From Natronomonas pharaonis DSM 2160 (lineage in GTDB: Archaea; Halobacteriota; Halobacteria; Halobacteriales; Haloarculaceae), in NCBI RefSeq assembly GCF_000026045.1, contig NC_007426.1, positions 2,232,001 to 2,296,000 of the forward strand: a stretch of DNA of 64,000 nucleotides. Reading direction: 5' to 3'. A program made the position numbers and the translations under genes. Numbering within the stretch: the stretch's first letter is position 1; each line of letters begins with the position of its first letter. Of the stretch, positions 1-9,412 are shown piece by piece. The notes beneath the pieces were generated by a model. It had not been told where the DNA came from. It did not search any database and saw only the letters and a list, made by a program, of their open reading frames with translations.

Positions 1-601
1 CGGCGTCGAGGGCATCGACATCGGCGATGCCGTCGGCCATTGGGTAGGTCGCAACCGAGACATCGTGGCCGATGAGGTAGTTTTCGAGCGTCCGTCGCTT
101 GCCTTCGCGGAGCTGTTCGGGCACCAGCACGCGGTCGCCATCGGCCTCGCGAACGCGGATGGCAAGCGTCGCCGCCTCGCCAAGCGCTGTCGCGGCGTCG
201 TACATCGAGCAGTTGGCAATCGCAAGGCCGGTCAACTCGGCGACCATCGACTGGTACTCGAAGAGCGCCTGGAGAAAGCCCTGTGCGATTTCCGGCTGGT
301 ATTGGGTGTAGCTCGTCAGAAACTCCGAGCGGCCGGCGAGGTCATCGACCATCGACGGGACGTAGTGGTCGTAGTGGCCGCGGCCGAGAAACTCGGTGAG
401 GTCGTGGTTGCGGCCGAGCTGTCGGTCGACAAGCGAACGGACATCGCGTTCGCTGCGGGATTCGATACCGAAGGTGTCGTCGAAACGGACCGAATCCGGG
501 ATGTCGAAAAGCGCCGCTTCGCTTTCGACACCCACCGCCGAGAGCATCGCCTCGGTCTCGGCGTCCGTATGGGGCGCGTAGGGGCTGCCGTTGGCTGTCA
601 T
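1..601 (-). CDS. gcvPA: Glycine dehydrogenase (decarboxylating) subunit 1, partial
   Basis: N-terminal 200 residues of the P-protein alpha subunit of the glycine cleavage system, which decarboxylates glycine with pyridoxal phosphate in the cytoplasm. The reading frame from the ATG at 601 gives [15 protein letters not shown], then [32 protein letters not shown] and [20 protein letters not shown]. The last two are hallmark motifs of the split archaeal/bacterial GcvPA (TPYQPEISQG type), and [14 protein letters not shown] follows. The gene runs off the left edge of the window, so the C-terminal half, and probably gcvPB beyond it, are not visible. Family assignment rests on motif recognition. Confidence 0.9.
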   Translation of the reverse strand, partial: MTANGSPYAPHTDAETEAMLSAVGVESEAALFDIPDSVRFDDTFGIESRSERDVRSLVDRQLGRNHDLTEFLGRGHYDHYVPSMVDDLAGRSEFLTSYTQYQPEIAQGFLQALFEYQSMVAELTGLAIANCSMYDAATALGEAATLAIRVREADGDRVLVPEQLREGKRRTLENYLIGHDVSVATYPMADGIADVDALDA

Positions 602-681
602 GGACGGTGTCAGTCTGTCAGAAGGTTACGTCGCACCCGTAATAGGGGTTGCCTTGCCAGCGCGGTGGGTGGCTGGCTCGC

Positions 682-861
682 CTACTCGTCGTCCGACGAG
701 TGCGGCACCGCGATAAAAGCGTACAACCGTGGTAACACGATGCCGATGCCGACGAGCACAGCCGCGGCGACGACCAGCGACCACTGCTGGTAGGCGGCAT
801 ACGAGAAGGGTGCCGCAAGGATGACACAGACCGCCGTAACGAGCGTCTTCGAGGGGGCCAT
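682..861 (-). CDS. Small two-helix membrane protein
   Basis: A 59-codon frame starting MAPSKTLVTAVCVILAAPF. It has two hydrophobic segments (about residues 7-22 and 27-46) separated by the short turn YAAYQQW, and an acidic tail PHSSDDE typical of haloarchaeal membrane proteins. It lies 80 bp upstream of gcvPA and just downstream of the 129-aa gene, all on the same strand, so it may be cotranscribed. I do not recognise a family. The call rests on composition, an intact frame and position. Confidence 0.6.
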   Translation of the reverse strand: MAPSKTLVTAVCVILAAPFSYAAYQQWSLVVAAAVLVGIGIVLPRLYAFIAVPHSSDDE

Positions 862-908
862 CTACCGCGGCGGTACCGGCGGCTGCGATACCAACGTTCC
901 GGTCTCGG

Positions 909-1298
909 TCAGCCGGTACGAGTCGTCACACGCCAAGCGTGGTCGGAGCGGGCGCGTACCCGTCTGTAGAAGGCGGCGAGTCCCGGCGGCTCGGTCCCCG
1001 GAAGAACATGGAGTTCGATAGCGCCGTCGCGGACAGCGACACGGAAGGTGTCGCCCGTCTCGTCGTCGTGGACGATATAAACCGGCATCGGCAGGTCGAA
1101 CCAGTCGCCATATCGATACGGCCCCTCGTCGAGAACCCGTTCGATGGCAGCGGCGAGGGCGTCGTCGCTCCGGGCTGTCGCCGGCTGCAACGAAAAGACG
1201 GTCTCACCGTCGTATTCAACGCCGCCGCTCCGGGGGTAGCGTCTGACCGGCCGTTCCGGGATGGCGAACGTCGGCGTATCGTCGTCTGCCACGGACAC
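909..1298 (-). CDS. Conserved hypothetical haloarchaeal protein, 129 aa
   Basis: I chose the GTG at 1298 (MSVADDDTPTFAIPERP) because a TATA-like stretch lies about 20 bp upstream (around 1314-1322), which would fit a leaderless transcript; GTG at 1292 is an alternative. The frame stays open far upstream only because of GC-rich codon bias. The product is a soluble acidic protein with blocks VEYDGETVFSLQPA, DEGPYRYGDWFDLPMPVYIV, DTFRVAVRDGAIELHVLP and FYRRVRARS. No catalytic motif is evident, so function is unknown. It precedes the small membrane protein gene on the same strand with a 47-bp gap. Confidence 0.65.
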   Translation of the reverse strand: MSVADDDTPTFAIPERPVRRYPRSGGVEYDGETVFSLQPATARSDDALAAAIERVLDEGPYRYGDWFDLPMPVYIVHDDETGDTFRVAVRDGAIELHVLPGTEPPGLAAFYRRVRARSDHAWRVTTRTG

Positions 1299-1420
1299 AC
1301 ATACGCCGCCATCTGATATAAGTAGCCGGTCGGACACCGGCAGACGACGGAATAGTTGCTGACGCCGTGGGGACGAAAGCCTACCCGGAGACGAACGCCT
1401 TTGAGGACGTCGACCATACA

Positions 1421-1825
1421 GTGTCTGTGAACCCGCTCGACGAGGACAACGAAGGAGAAGTCCCGTTCGGCGAACCGTCCTCGGCCGAACAGGAGCTGGC
1501 ACCCGATGCGCCGGATGCTTCGGTACAGACGTTCGAGACGGAGAGCGATTTCTCGTCGATGTCGGAGGTCTCTTCGGAGACGCTCGGCGCGTTCGGCGCG
1601 TGCTTCGTCTATGCGCATCTCGCGTTGTTTCTCGGTGCAATCGGGCCGATGGGCTGGTATTTCGAGGGCTGGAGCCGGGCCGGGCCGCTGTTGTTCGCCG
1701 GCGGCGTGGTTGCAGGGTGGCTGACATATCGGCGGTATCGAAAGTGGGAGCGACAGCGGGCGACAGACGACACCGCCGGCAGTGACACCGCGACTGCGGC
1801 TGCTGACGGCGAAGACGCCGGCTGA
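1421..1825 (+). CDS. Hypothetical membrane protein with two transmembrane segments
   Basis: The frame is open from 1367 (ATG), but the codons before 1421 look non-coding. The GTG at 1421 or 1427 gives the acidic start (M)SVNPLDEDNEGEVPFGEP usual for haloarchaeal proteins. An acidic N-terminal domain (about 50 residues) is followed by two hydrophobic segments (FGACFVYAHLALFLGAIGPM and AGPLLFAGGVVAGWLTY), then the basic stop-transfer RRYRKWERQR and a D/T/A-rich tail. It is divergent from the 129-aa gene. No functional family is recognised, and the start is uncertain. Confidence 0.6.
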   Translation: MSVNPLDEDNEGEVPFGEPSSAEQELAPDAPDASVQTFETESDFSSMSEVSSETLGAFGACFVYAHLALFLGAIGPMGWYFEGWSRAGPLLFAGGVVAGWLTYRRYRKWERQRATDDTAGSDTATAAADGEDAG

Positions 1826-1978
1826 GCTGTCTACTTGGCGACGGCGGCGCTGCCGACAGCGCAATCGGGGGGTATAAGCCCCCCGGGCGAAATGTGGCGC
1901 AGCTGCATTGACGGGGTCAACGTGCCCGTCCTTTCAAAAGGTATCGCGGCTGTGCACGGCTGTGGCCGGCGGTGGGCG

Positions 1979-2227
1979 CTATTCGTCTGTCGACTCCCGC
2001 CAATCGAGCAGCGGTGAGTCGGCGTTCGCACAGTCGGGGCTGCCACAGACACCGGCGTCTGCGCCGGCGCGTTCGACGCCCTCAGCAGCGTGGTCGATAT
2101 CCCAGTCGATATCGTGGCCCGTCTCCGTCTCGTGGGCAGCCAGTGCAGTGCGGGCGCGGCCGAGGCTCGAAAACGACGCGGTGTACTCGCAGTCGCGGCA
2201 CGCTACAGCGACACGCTCGTCGGACAT
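1979..2227 (-). CDS. Small zinc-finger-like protein, 82 aa
   Basis: Starts MSDERVAVACRDCEYTASF. The CxxC knuckle (residues 10-13) and a later HETETGH pair suggest a C2H2-like zinc site, and a second Cys pair lies in VCGSPDCANAD. Haloarchaea carry many such very small zinc-finger proteins of unknown function, and zinc binding here is an inference from spacing. It lies upstream of the histidine kinase gene on the same strand in the opposite relative order, so an operon is unlikely. The stretch 1826-1978 shows nothing I can support. Confidence 0.65.
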   Translation of the reverse strand: MSDERVAVACRDCEYTASFSSLGRARTALAAHETETGHDIDWDIDHAAEGVERAGADAGVCGSPDCANADSPLLDWRESTDE

Positions 2228-2265
2228 ACCCGCCGTTTGTGGCCGGCGATAGAAAACGCTCCGGC

Positions 2266-5200
2266 TCAGTCGGCCTGTTGCAGCTCAACGACAAAGACCG
2301 CCCCGCGTGGGTCGTTGTCCTCGACGCGTATCTCGCCGTCGTAGCGGTCGATGAGTGTGTCGACGAGATACAGCCCCAGCCCCGTGCCATCGCTGTCGAG
2401 CCCCTTCTCGCCCTCCTGGAATATTCGGTCTTTCTGGTCGTCGGGGATACCGGGGCCGTTGTCGGCGATTCGAAGTTCGACGGTCTCGTCATCGGCTGTC
2501 GCTGCGACGGTCACTCTGGGGTGGTCGTTGTCGTTGTGTTGGATAGCGTTCGAAAGCAGGTTCCGGACGGCTGATTCAAGCATCTCGTCGGCACGGACCG
2601 CACAGTCCGGGATTGACCCCTCGATGTCGATGGTCGCGCGTTCGTGGCTCGCTCGGATGCTCGTGACTTGGTCATCGAGGACGCAGGTGAGGTTGACAGC
2701 TGTCAGTTCGTCCGCCGACCGGAGTAGGACTTCCGTCACATCGCGCGCCGTCTCGGTGATGGTGACCGCATCGCTGGCGGCCTCCGTGACGTGTTCGACG
2801 AAGTCCGCTGCGTCGCCATCGACGTGTGCTTCGAGCATCTCGCCGTAGGCGAGTACGAGCTGGAGGCTGTTGCGGATGTCGTGGCGGACAACCTGATTCA
2901 GGGTTTCGAGGTTGTCCCGCTGCTGTTCGAGCGTCCGCTCGTATGCTTTGAGTGCGGTGACATCACGGGCGTACGTGAGCGCTGTCGGTGTATCGGCGCG
3001 CGTGGTCTCGTACGGGATTCGTGTCAGTTCGAGCGTTTTATCGTCGCCGTGGGCTGTCGTCAATTCCTCTTCGGCTTCTATCCGTTCGCCGGAGTCGATG
3101 ACTGCGGCGACATCTTCGGTGCAGTCACTCGAATGCTGGACCTCGAAGGGGAGGTCATCATCGTCCTTTCCGTTGAGTGCCTCAGGCGTCGTTCCGTAGA
3201 GCTCTGCGGTCGCCTCGTTGGCGAGGATAAACCGACCGTCCTTGTCTCTGACGTGAATCGGGTCGGGCACGAGGTCGATAATCCGCCGGAGTTCGTTGCG
3301 AGCCGTCTCTAGTTCCTGTTCTCGACGCTTCCGTTCGGTGATATCGACAACATAGCCGAGAGCGATACGCCTGTCCTCGGTGTTATGTTGGACGAACTTC
3401 GTGTGCTCGAAGACCCATCGTGTTTCGCCGTCAGCGGTGACGACCCGGTATTCATGGCTGCCGCGGCCTCGTTTGCGAGCCTGCTCGGCCTTTTGTCGTG
3501 CTTGTCCAATGTCATCGTCGTGAATGATTTCCGCAAACGAACCGATATCGTCAGTCAATTCTTTGGGCTCGTATCCGAGAAGCGCTTCGACGTTGTCAGA
3601 AGCGTACTCGATGGGCCAGCCCGGCTCGTCGCGCCATCTGAAGAGCACGACAGGCCCCTCGGTGAACATATCTCGCTCCTGCTCGACGGTTATCCACGCC
3701 CGCTTTTTGTCGTCGATATCTAATTGGACACCGACCGCGCGGATCGGTTCACCGTCTTCGTCGCGTTCGATGACTTGGCCGAGGTCACGAACCCACCGCC
3801 AGTCGCCGTCACCGGCCAATACCCGATATTCTGCTTCGTAGTATTCTGATTCCTCCACAACGTGGTCTTCGAACGTCTCCCAGATACCGTCGATGTCGTC
3901 CGGATGGATTCGGCGTTCCCACTCTTTTTGCTTGATTCTACTATTATCGGAGTCCTGTCTTGACACTATCGCCGAGCTGTTGTGTAGTTCAATCGTGTTG
4001 GATTCGATATCCCAGTCCCAAACGGAGATGTTTGCGCCCTTGATAGCGAGCTCAAGCCGTTCGCGGAGCTGGTTGATCTCCTGTTCGCGTTGTTTCTTTT
4101 CGGTGATGTCCCGGGCGACAAGGACGAATCCGTTTGGGTCGCCTTTGTCATCGGTTAGCGGCGACACCGTCTGGGAGAACGTGATTTCCTCACCGTCGGC
4201 ACGTTCTTTGATGGCTTCGCCCTCCCAGCGCTCGCCAGCGAGAATCGTCTGCCACAGCTCGACATAAAAGGACCTGTCGTGGGCGTCCGAGCGGAGCAGC
4301 TGAATCGGCTCGCCAATCGCTGTCGCTGCATCGTACCCAGTAATGGCCTCAAAGGCGGGGTTGACGTATTCGATAGTACCGTCGGCGTCGAGCAGACAGA
4401 CAGCGTGGCCGGTTTGTTCGGCAGCCTCACGGAACTGTTCGAGCTTTCGACTGCGGCGCTTTTCGTCGGTGATATCCCGGATAGTACCGACAAGGCGGTC
4501 CGGGGTACCGTCGGTGCTGGCGACGGGCTGTGCGTGAACCCGGACCCAGTTGGCCGATTCACCATTCGATTGAACACGGAATTCGACCTCGCGCCCTGAC
4601 GGATCCCCAACAGCCTGGTCGTAGGCTGTCTCGAAATCATCCCAGTCGCCTGGGTGAACACACTCGGTGATTTCTGTCCACGTCCCGGTAAACGACGTCG
4701 GGGACAGCCCAAATATCGAGCAGGCTCGGTCGTCGCAGTAGACGGTCCGTGTTTCGGGGTCTACCTCCCAGACGCCGGCATCAGCGGCGTCGAGTGCCGA
4801 TTCGAGCCGCTGGTGGATATGCTCGGGGGAGTGCCGCCGTTCATGGGAGTCTTTTGGCTGGGTCTGTTCCCGGGGCGATTCTGTTGGCGATTCAACGACA
4901 CCGACAATGTGGTCGACTGCTCCGTCTTCGACGACCGGCGTGAGTGTTGTTTCCCAGCGGTCGGTCGCCGACGGCGTCGCAAACGACGCCGCATACTGGA
5001 GGGTTGTCTGTTCTTCGACACATCGCCGGCAGTAATGGTGGGCGCTTTGTTGCTGTGTTGTTGCTGGCTCTGGAATCACATTCCGGGCCGTATCGTGGCT
5101 CGATGTGTGTTCCGTGAGACGTCGGTAGGCGTCGTTGTGTTCCAGCAGCGTGAACTCGTAGCCGTCGTCCGTTCGTTCGGCATCGACGAGGAAGGCAGCA

Positions 5201-5292
5201 TCGCTGGTTGCACAAAGAAACGCCTCGTGGGTACTGTTGGCAGCGGCGGCACCCTGGGAGCTATCAGGGTCAGTAATAGATTCCTCGCTCAT
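2266..5292 (-). CDS. Cytoplasmic multi-PAS sensor histidine kinase (six PAS domains)
   Basis: A 1008-aa kinase without membrane segments. About six PAS/PAC units follow one another: roughly 25-135, 160-285, 287-405, 409-535, 543-660 and 662-785. The PAC ends read GTIRDITDEKRR, LVARDITEKKQRE, VQLDIDDKKR, YVVDITERKRRE and TYARDVTALKAYE. A HisKA segment has the phosphoacceptor in VVRHDIRNSLQLV (His804). The HATPase domain shows the N-box SAVRNLLSNAIQHN (about 907-920), DNGPGIP (944-950) and GTGLGLYLVDTL. There is no attached receiver domain or adjacent response regulator, as is common in haloarchaea, so the partner is unknown. Ligands of the PAS domains (heme, flavin, small molecules) cannot be read from sequence. 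Confidence 0.92.
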   Translation of the reverse strand: MSEESITDPDSSQGAAAANSTHEAFLCATSDAAFLVDAERTDDGYEFTLLEHNDAYRRLTEHTSSHDTARNVIPEPATTQQQSAHHYCRRCVEEQTTLQYAASFATPSATDRWETTLTPVVEDGAVDHIVGVVESPTESPREQTQPKDSHERRHSPEHIHQRLESALDAADAGVWEVDPETRTVYCDDRACSIFGLSPTSFTGTWTEITECVHPGDWDDFETAYDQAVGDPSGREVEFRVQSNGESANWVRVHAQPVASTDGTPDRLVGTIRDITDEKRRSRKLEQFREAAEQTGHAVCLLDADGTIEYVNPAFEAITGYDAATAIGEPIQLLRSDAHDRSFYVELWQTILAGERWEGEAIKERADGEEITFSQTVSPLTDDKGDPNGFVLVARDITEKKQREQEINQLRERLELAIKGANISVWDWDIESNTIELHNSSAIVSRQDSDNSRIKQKEWERRIHPDDIDGIWETFEDHVVEESEYYEAEYRVLAGDGDWRWVRDLGQVIERDEDGEPIRAVGVQLDIDDKKRAWITVEQERDMFTEGPVVLFRWRDEPGWPIEYASDNVEALLGYEPKELTDDIGSFAEIIHDDDIGQARQKAEQARKRGRGSHEYRVVTADGETRWVFEHTKFVQHNTEDRRIALGYVVDITERKRREQELETARNELRRIIDLVPDPIHVRDKDGRFILANEATAELYGTTPEALNGKDDDDLPFEVQHSSDCTEDVAAVIDSGERIEAEEELTTAHGDDKTLELTRIPYETTRADTPTALTYARDVTALKAYERTLEQQRDNLETLNQVVRHDIRNSLQLVLAYGEMLEAHVDGDAADFVEHVTEAASDAVTITETARDVTEVLLRSADELTAVNLTCVLDDQVTSIRASHERATIDIEGSIPDCAVRADEMLESAVRNLLSNAIQHNDNDHPRVTVAATADDETVELRIADNGPGIPDDQKDRIFQEGEKGLDSDGTGLGLYLVDTLIDRYDGEIRVEDNDPRGAVFVVELQQAD

Positions 5293-5560
5293 ATTCTCTG
5301 CTCGAATTGTCCTATTGCTTGCGACGGAACCTCTTAGTCTTCTAGGTTCTCAGGATACCGTTTTCACGCCCTCTGCCGGGAATATATGTGGGAATTCGAT
5401 TCCCAATCGTAACCGGCATCGTGGGGTGGACCTCTCCACCGTGGATGTGAGACAAAAGAGATTAGTATGCATAAATAATGGAGATAATATTATATAGACA
5501 AGTGAAAATGCTAGCCGAGCAATCGACGACCGTACCAGAAACCGAAACAGGATACCCTCC

Positions 5561-6997
5561 TTGCATGTATCCATGCGCGACGACCCCCGACCCGAGCAGC
5601 GCCTCTCGCCCTCTCAGCACGTATCACGCCGTCGACTCATCCAAGGCATCGGAGCCGGAGCAACCGTCATGCTTGCCGGCTGTGCCGAGGAGAACGGAAA
5701 CGGCGCTACTGAACAAACCCCCGACGATGACGACGAGACCGGTACCGAGCCGGACGACGGCGAGGAAGAACTAACAGCAGCCGCCTATGCGTTCACCGAC
5801 ACCGCCGTCGTCGGACTCGATACGGAGACAGAAGCGACAGCCGAAGTCGAATCCGTGCCCAACGCTAGCTGGGAGGATGTCATCGCGACGCCGGAATATC
5901 TCTTTGCTGTTGAGAATGGGAGTAGTGAGGTCTACGTCCTCGACCCCGGTACTGACGAAATCACCGACCGGATTCCAGTCGGTACCAACCCTGTCCATGG
6001 GTTCTATGCCGAAAGCACCGATGAGGTATGGGTCCACTCGGACGACGAAGCACAATTTTACGTCGTCGATGCGGCGGCACCTGATAGTGTCGAAGCGCGG
6101 GTCGCCGTCGGCGATGTCGGGGCCGGCCACGGGAAGGTTGCTGCGACCGGTGATGGACGAGCGGTCGTAACGAACATGGAGGCCGGTGGCCTGTTCGTGG
6201 TCAATCTCGAAGCCAAAGAGACAACCGAGCACATCGAGTTCGATGCGGATTACCACAGCCACTCCCACAGCGGCCACCAAACCCTGGAGCTACTGCATGA
6301 TGCTGGTGATGACCACGACCACGATGACGACGACCACGACCACGATGACGACGACCACGACCACAGCGACGGCACGCACTACGTCGCATACGCTCCCGAA
6401 AGCGGGCTTGCCTTTGTCGAGGAACTCGGCGGTGGCCACCACCAGCACAGCATGAGCGGCTCGAAAGAGACACAGCGGCTGACGGCCCGCGGCGTCTCCC
6501 CGCTTCACGGTGATGATGACGGGGGCGACGCCCGGACGGTCGTTGTTGATGTCGACAACGCCGAGGTTGAAGGGACGATTGACGCTGGCGGCCCCACGTA
6601 CGGCGCAGACGCCCACGAGCTCGTTTCGGTCATTGATGGCGATGATGTACACTTCGTGGATTCGACCGACAGCCACGGTCATGCGGACGAAACAGTAACG
6701 CTTTCTGATGCGTCACCCGCGGCTGTCAGATTCGGCGCGGACGGAGCCTACACCGCAAACCCACATTCCGGGGATATCTCGATTCTCGACATCGAGAGCT
6801 ACGAGGAACTCGAACGACTCTCGGTTCCGGGAGATCATCTCGACGACATGCCGAGTGTGATTGCCGATGAGACCTTCGCGACTGTCGCCGCAGACACAGC
6901 AGTGCTCGTCGACCTGGAGAGCCAAGACCCGGTACAGTTCGATGTGTCCGACATTCAGACGGTTGGCCTGCTTTCCGCCGGTGCGGTGACGAACTGA
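5561..6997 (+). CDS. Tat-exported His-rich beta-propeller-like lipoprotein, probably metal-linked
   Basis: Twin-arginine signal with lipobox: SRRRLIQGIGAGATVMLAGC, cleaved before Cys, then an acidic linker, so an outer-surface lipoprotein. The body has repeated strand-turn units with SSEVYVLDPGTDEITDRI, GGLFVVNLEAKE, TVVVDVDNAEVEGTI and GDISILDIESYEEL, as in YncE/surface beta-propellers. It is interrupted by a His/Asp tract at about residues 240-268 (repeated DHDHDDDD) and further His clusters (GGGHHQHSMSG). The copper CopC-CopD gene begins 62 bp downstream on the same strand, so a metal-handling role is inferred. Start could also be the ATG at 5573. A TATA-like stretch lies around 5487-5496. 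Confidence 0.8.
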   Translation: MHVSMRDDPRPEQRLSPSQHVSRRRLIQGIGAGATVMLAGCAEENGNGATEQTPDDDDETGTEPDDGEEELTAAAYAFTDTAVVGLDTETEATAEVESVPNASWEDVIATPEYLFAVENGSSEVYVLDPGTDEITDRIPVGTNPVHGFYAESTDEVWVHSDDEAQFYVVDAAAPDSVEARVAVGDVGAGHGKVAATGDGRAVVTNMEAGGLFVVNLEAKETTEHIEFDADYHSHSHSGHQTLELLHDAGDDHDHDDDDHDHDDDDHDHSDGTHYVAYAPESGLAFVEELGGGHHQHSMSGSKETQRLTARGVSPLHGDDDGGDARTVVVDVDNAEVEGTIDAGGPTYGADAHELVSVIDGDDVHFVDSTDSHGHADETVTLSDASPAAVRFGADGAYTANPHSGDISILDIESYEELERLSVPGDHLDDMPSVIADETFATVAADTAVLVDLESQDPVQFDVSDIQTVGLLSAGAVTN

Positions 6998-7059
6998 TGG
7001 CTGTCAGGACCGGCTGATACTCACAAAGCCGGCCACACGACACAAAATTCAGCAGTTAA

Positions 7060-9039
7060 ATGACACACACGCGGACGTTCGCACTCGTTGTTGTACTCCT
7101 TGTTGCCCTCTCGGTCGTTGCCGGGCCGGTGAGTGCACACGCCAACCTCGATTCGTCGACACCCGCAAACGGAGCGCAGGTGGAGTCAGTTCCAGAGGCT
7201 GTCGAACTTTCATTTACCGGCGATGGGATCCAAAGCGCCGAGGTTGCCGTCATCGGCCCCGACGACGAAGACATAAGCGGTGCTGTGTCGGTTGACGGCA
7301 CGGACAGACAACAGGTCACGGTACCCATCGATACTGCTGGCGACGCGTCGGGAATGTACGTCGTCGAGTGGGAGGTACTGGCCGATGACGGCCACACGAC
7401 AAGTGGGAGCTTCTTTTTTACAGTCGGTGATGGGCCAGCCGACCGCGAGGTGATTCTCGACACGCTCGAAGACGGTGTCGAGGCCGGGACGTCTTGGGCC
7501 GAAGCCGTGGCGAACGGGCTGTTGCTCGGTGCGATTGTCGGACTGTTCGGCATGGCCGTCGCGTTCAAAACCGCTGTCATGCCGGTGGTTGCAGGACGCA
7601 GCCACGCGGGCACCGGAACGCTCCAGCGACGGGCGTTTCGTCTCTGTGCCGCGCTCGTCGGGGGATTGGTGGCTGCAGTGCTCGCTGTCGGCCTCGTACA
7701 GCTCCGTTTGTTCGGGCCGCTCTCGGCTGAGACCGCCGAGGGGTTCCTTGCCAGTTCGCTTGGGCTCGTGTGGAGCATACAGCTGCTTTCGGCCGTTGGC
7801 CTCCTTGCTGCAGTGTTGTTTTCGGTCCGGAGGGCAGCAGGCACTGACACGCGCCCGAGGCCACCGTTGAAAGCGATTGCTGTGGGCACGTTCGTCGTCG
7901 CGGCCGGCGTCGCCGCGACGAGTCACTCCGCGACGGCGGTTGATGGACTGCTCGGAGGCGGCGTTGGGCTCCTCCATATCCTCGGTGCGGGGCTGTGGGC
8001 CGGCGGGCTGCTTGCCGTCTGGGTGGCTGTCTCCGGCCTCGACCAACAGTCCTCGATGGCATCTCGTATACGAATCGTCGGACGAATCGTCCGCCGGTAT
8101 GCCGTCCTCGCTGTTGCCGGGGTTGCACTCTTGCTTTCAACGGGGCTGTTTTTTGCCTCGTGGCATGTCGGCGGGGCTGCGGGACTGCGGGACACCCAAT
8201 ATGGCCTCCTGTTGCTCGGCAAGCTCAGCGGTGTCGCTGTTGGGCTTGCTATCGGTGGCTACCATCATTTCGTCGTGCTTCCGCGACTCGAAGGGCGGCC
8301 GTCTCTGCTGTCGCGGTTGCGTGGGGACCCGGCGGCGACCGATGGGGGGTCACCCGCAGGCCTCGACCGGTTTGGGCGGACGCTGCGGCTCGAAATCGGT
8401 GTGTTGGCGGTCGTTGTACTTCTCTCCGGAATCGTGACGGCGACCGCTCCAGCCGCTGTTGCGCTCGATGCCGGCGAGGACACAAGCGAACAGATCGAGA
8501 CGACCTTCGATGACGCGGCCGGTATCGAGAGTCACATCGAACTCCAGCCGACGGCTGCGGCAGCCGACGACGAGCTTCGTCTACAGGACGGCCAGCCGGT
8601 CGTGGTCGATGTCCGGTTTGAACGCGATGGGGACCCGGTATCCGCCACAGACGGGCTTGAGCTCCGGGCGACGGCGCTCGATGGGGGGACGAACATGAAC
8701 TTCGATGTCGAGCAACATGACGACCGATACAGCGCCGTCATCACCCTCCCCGAGACCGGCGCGTGGGAGCTGCGGCTCGTCGGCGACCCGGACGGCGTTT
8801 TCGGGAGCGTTTCGCTCGATGTAACCGTGGGTGGCGACCCGCAGTCGGAGGCCAGCAACGAGGCCAGTGATGACGACGGGGGCCACGACCACGAACACGA
8901 CCACGGCGCGGGAGACCTCTCCGAGGACCCGCTGCAGGTCGGCGGGGTGTTGGTCGGTATTTACGGCTTGCTGGCCGTTGGCTATCAAGCACAGGCGCTC
9001 ACCGGGCGGGCCGAAGAGGGCGACGGCGAAGAAGGATAG
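7060..9039 (+). CDS. CopC-CopD fusion copper transport/resistance protein
   Basis: A Sec signal peptide ends at VSA and the mature protein starts HANLDSSTPANGA. The N-terminal His is the CopC copper ligand, and the CopC domain (about 27-125) ends with the usual DDGHTTSGSFFFTV. It is followed by a multi-span CopD region (about 150-480) containing HILGAGLWAGGLLAVW and KLSGVAVGLAIGGYHHF. The last part is an extracellular beta-rich domain and a His-rich stretch (GGHDHEHDHGAG) before one final membrane segment. Known role of the family is copper binding outside and movement across the membrane; direction is not decidable here. It probably forms an operon with the His-rich lipoprotein upstream. Confidence 0.88.
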   Translation: MTHTRTFALVVVLLVALSVVAGPVSAHANLDSSTPANGAQVESVPEAVELSFTGDGIQSAEVAVIGPDDEDISGAVSVDGTDRQQVTVPIDTAGDASGMYVVEWEVLADDGHTTSGSFFFTVGDGPADREVILDTLEDGVEAGTSWAEAVANGLLLGAIVGLFGMAVAFKTAVMPVVAGRSHAGTGTLQRRAFRLCAALVGGLVAAVLAVGLVQLRLFGPLSAETAEGFLASSLGLVWSIQLLSAVGLLAAVLFSVRRAAGTDTRPRPPLKAIAVGTFVVAAGVAATSHSATAVDGLLGGGVGLLHILGAGLWAGGLLAVWVAVSGLDQQSSMASRIRIVGRIVRRYAVLAVAGVALLLSTGLFFASWHVGGAAGLRDTQYGLLLLGKLSGVAVGLAIGGYHHFVVLPRLEGRPSLLSRLRGDPAATDGGSPAGLDRFGRTLRLEIGVLAVVVLLSGIVTATAPAAVALDAGEDTSEQIETTFDDAAGIESHIELQPTAAAADDELRLQDGQPVVVDVRFERDGDPVSATDGLELRATALDGGTNMNFDVEQHDDRYSAVITLPETGAWELRLVGDPDGVFGSVSLDVTVGGDPQSEASNEASDDDGGHDHEHDHGAGDLSEDPLQVGGVLVGIYGLLAVGYQAQALTGRAEEGDGEEG

Positions 9040-9104
9040 TTCAGGCCGTGCCTATCTCTGAGGCAAGATTCCCCTCGCGAGTACTCCGGTTTATATGATG
9101 AGAA

Positions 9105-9245
9105 TCAGAACTCGTCACGTGCTCGCTCGAGAGCCGTCCCGTACAACTTGTCTGAGATCCAAAAGCCCGCTTCGCGGAGGCGGTCGAGTTCTGTCCGTAG
9201 TAGCTCTGTATCGTCACCACATTCGCGTAGCAACATTCCAATTAC
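9105..9245 (-). pseudogene. C-terminal remnant of a DUF3368-type PIN toxin
   Basis: The last 46 residues read VIGMLLRECGDDTELL then LDRLREAGFWISDKLY. This matches the C-terminus of DUF3368 PIN-domain proteins (…LRxAGFxISDxLY), the toxin part of VapBC-like modules. The N-terminal PIN core is missing. Upstream the same frame runs into three 48-bp (16-codon) hairpin repeats and reaches an ATG at 9416, so an artificial 103-codon frame survives. The family match is by motif memory, and the truncation is seen directly. Confidence 0.6.
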
Positions 9246-9389
9246 AGTGGTAGCGAGGCGAAAGCCCACTGGCTTTAGCCGTGGGATGAAGCCAGTGGTA
9301 GCGAGGCGAAAGCCCACTGGCTTTAGCCGTGGGATGAAGCCAGTGGTAGCGAGGCGAAAGCCCACTGGCTTTAGCCGTGGGATGAAGCC
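9246..9389. repeat. Three tandem 48-bp units carrying an IS200/IS605-type hairpin
   Basis: Three exact 48-bp units begin at 9246, 9294 and 9342. Each contains an imperfect palindrome, CCCAC-(T)-GGC-TTTA-GCC-GTGGG, preceded by GCGAGGCGAAAG and followed by ATGAAGCC. The same hairpin and flanks occur singly at 54004-54032 and, inverted, at 16080-16123, and similar palindromes end haloarchaeal IS200/IS605 elements. Because 48 is a multiple of three, the array keeps the adjoining frame open. Confidence 0.85.
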
Positions 9390-9412
9390 GACTCGCTTCG
9401 TGCTCGCACTCG

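Noticed and set aside
65-793. 242-codon plus-strand frame at the left edge
   Set aside because: It is antisense to the clear GcvPA frame, whose motifs are conserved.
6300-6365. GATGACGACCAC-type repeat considered as a CRISPR-like array
   Set aside because: It is a short in-frame codon repeat coding the His/Asp tract of the lipoprotein; there are no spacers.
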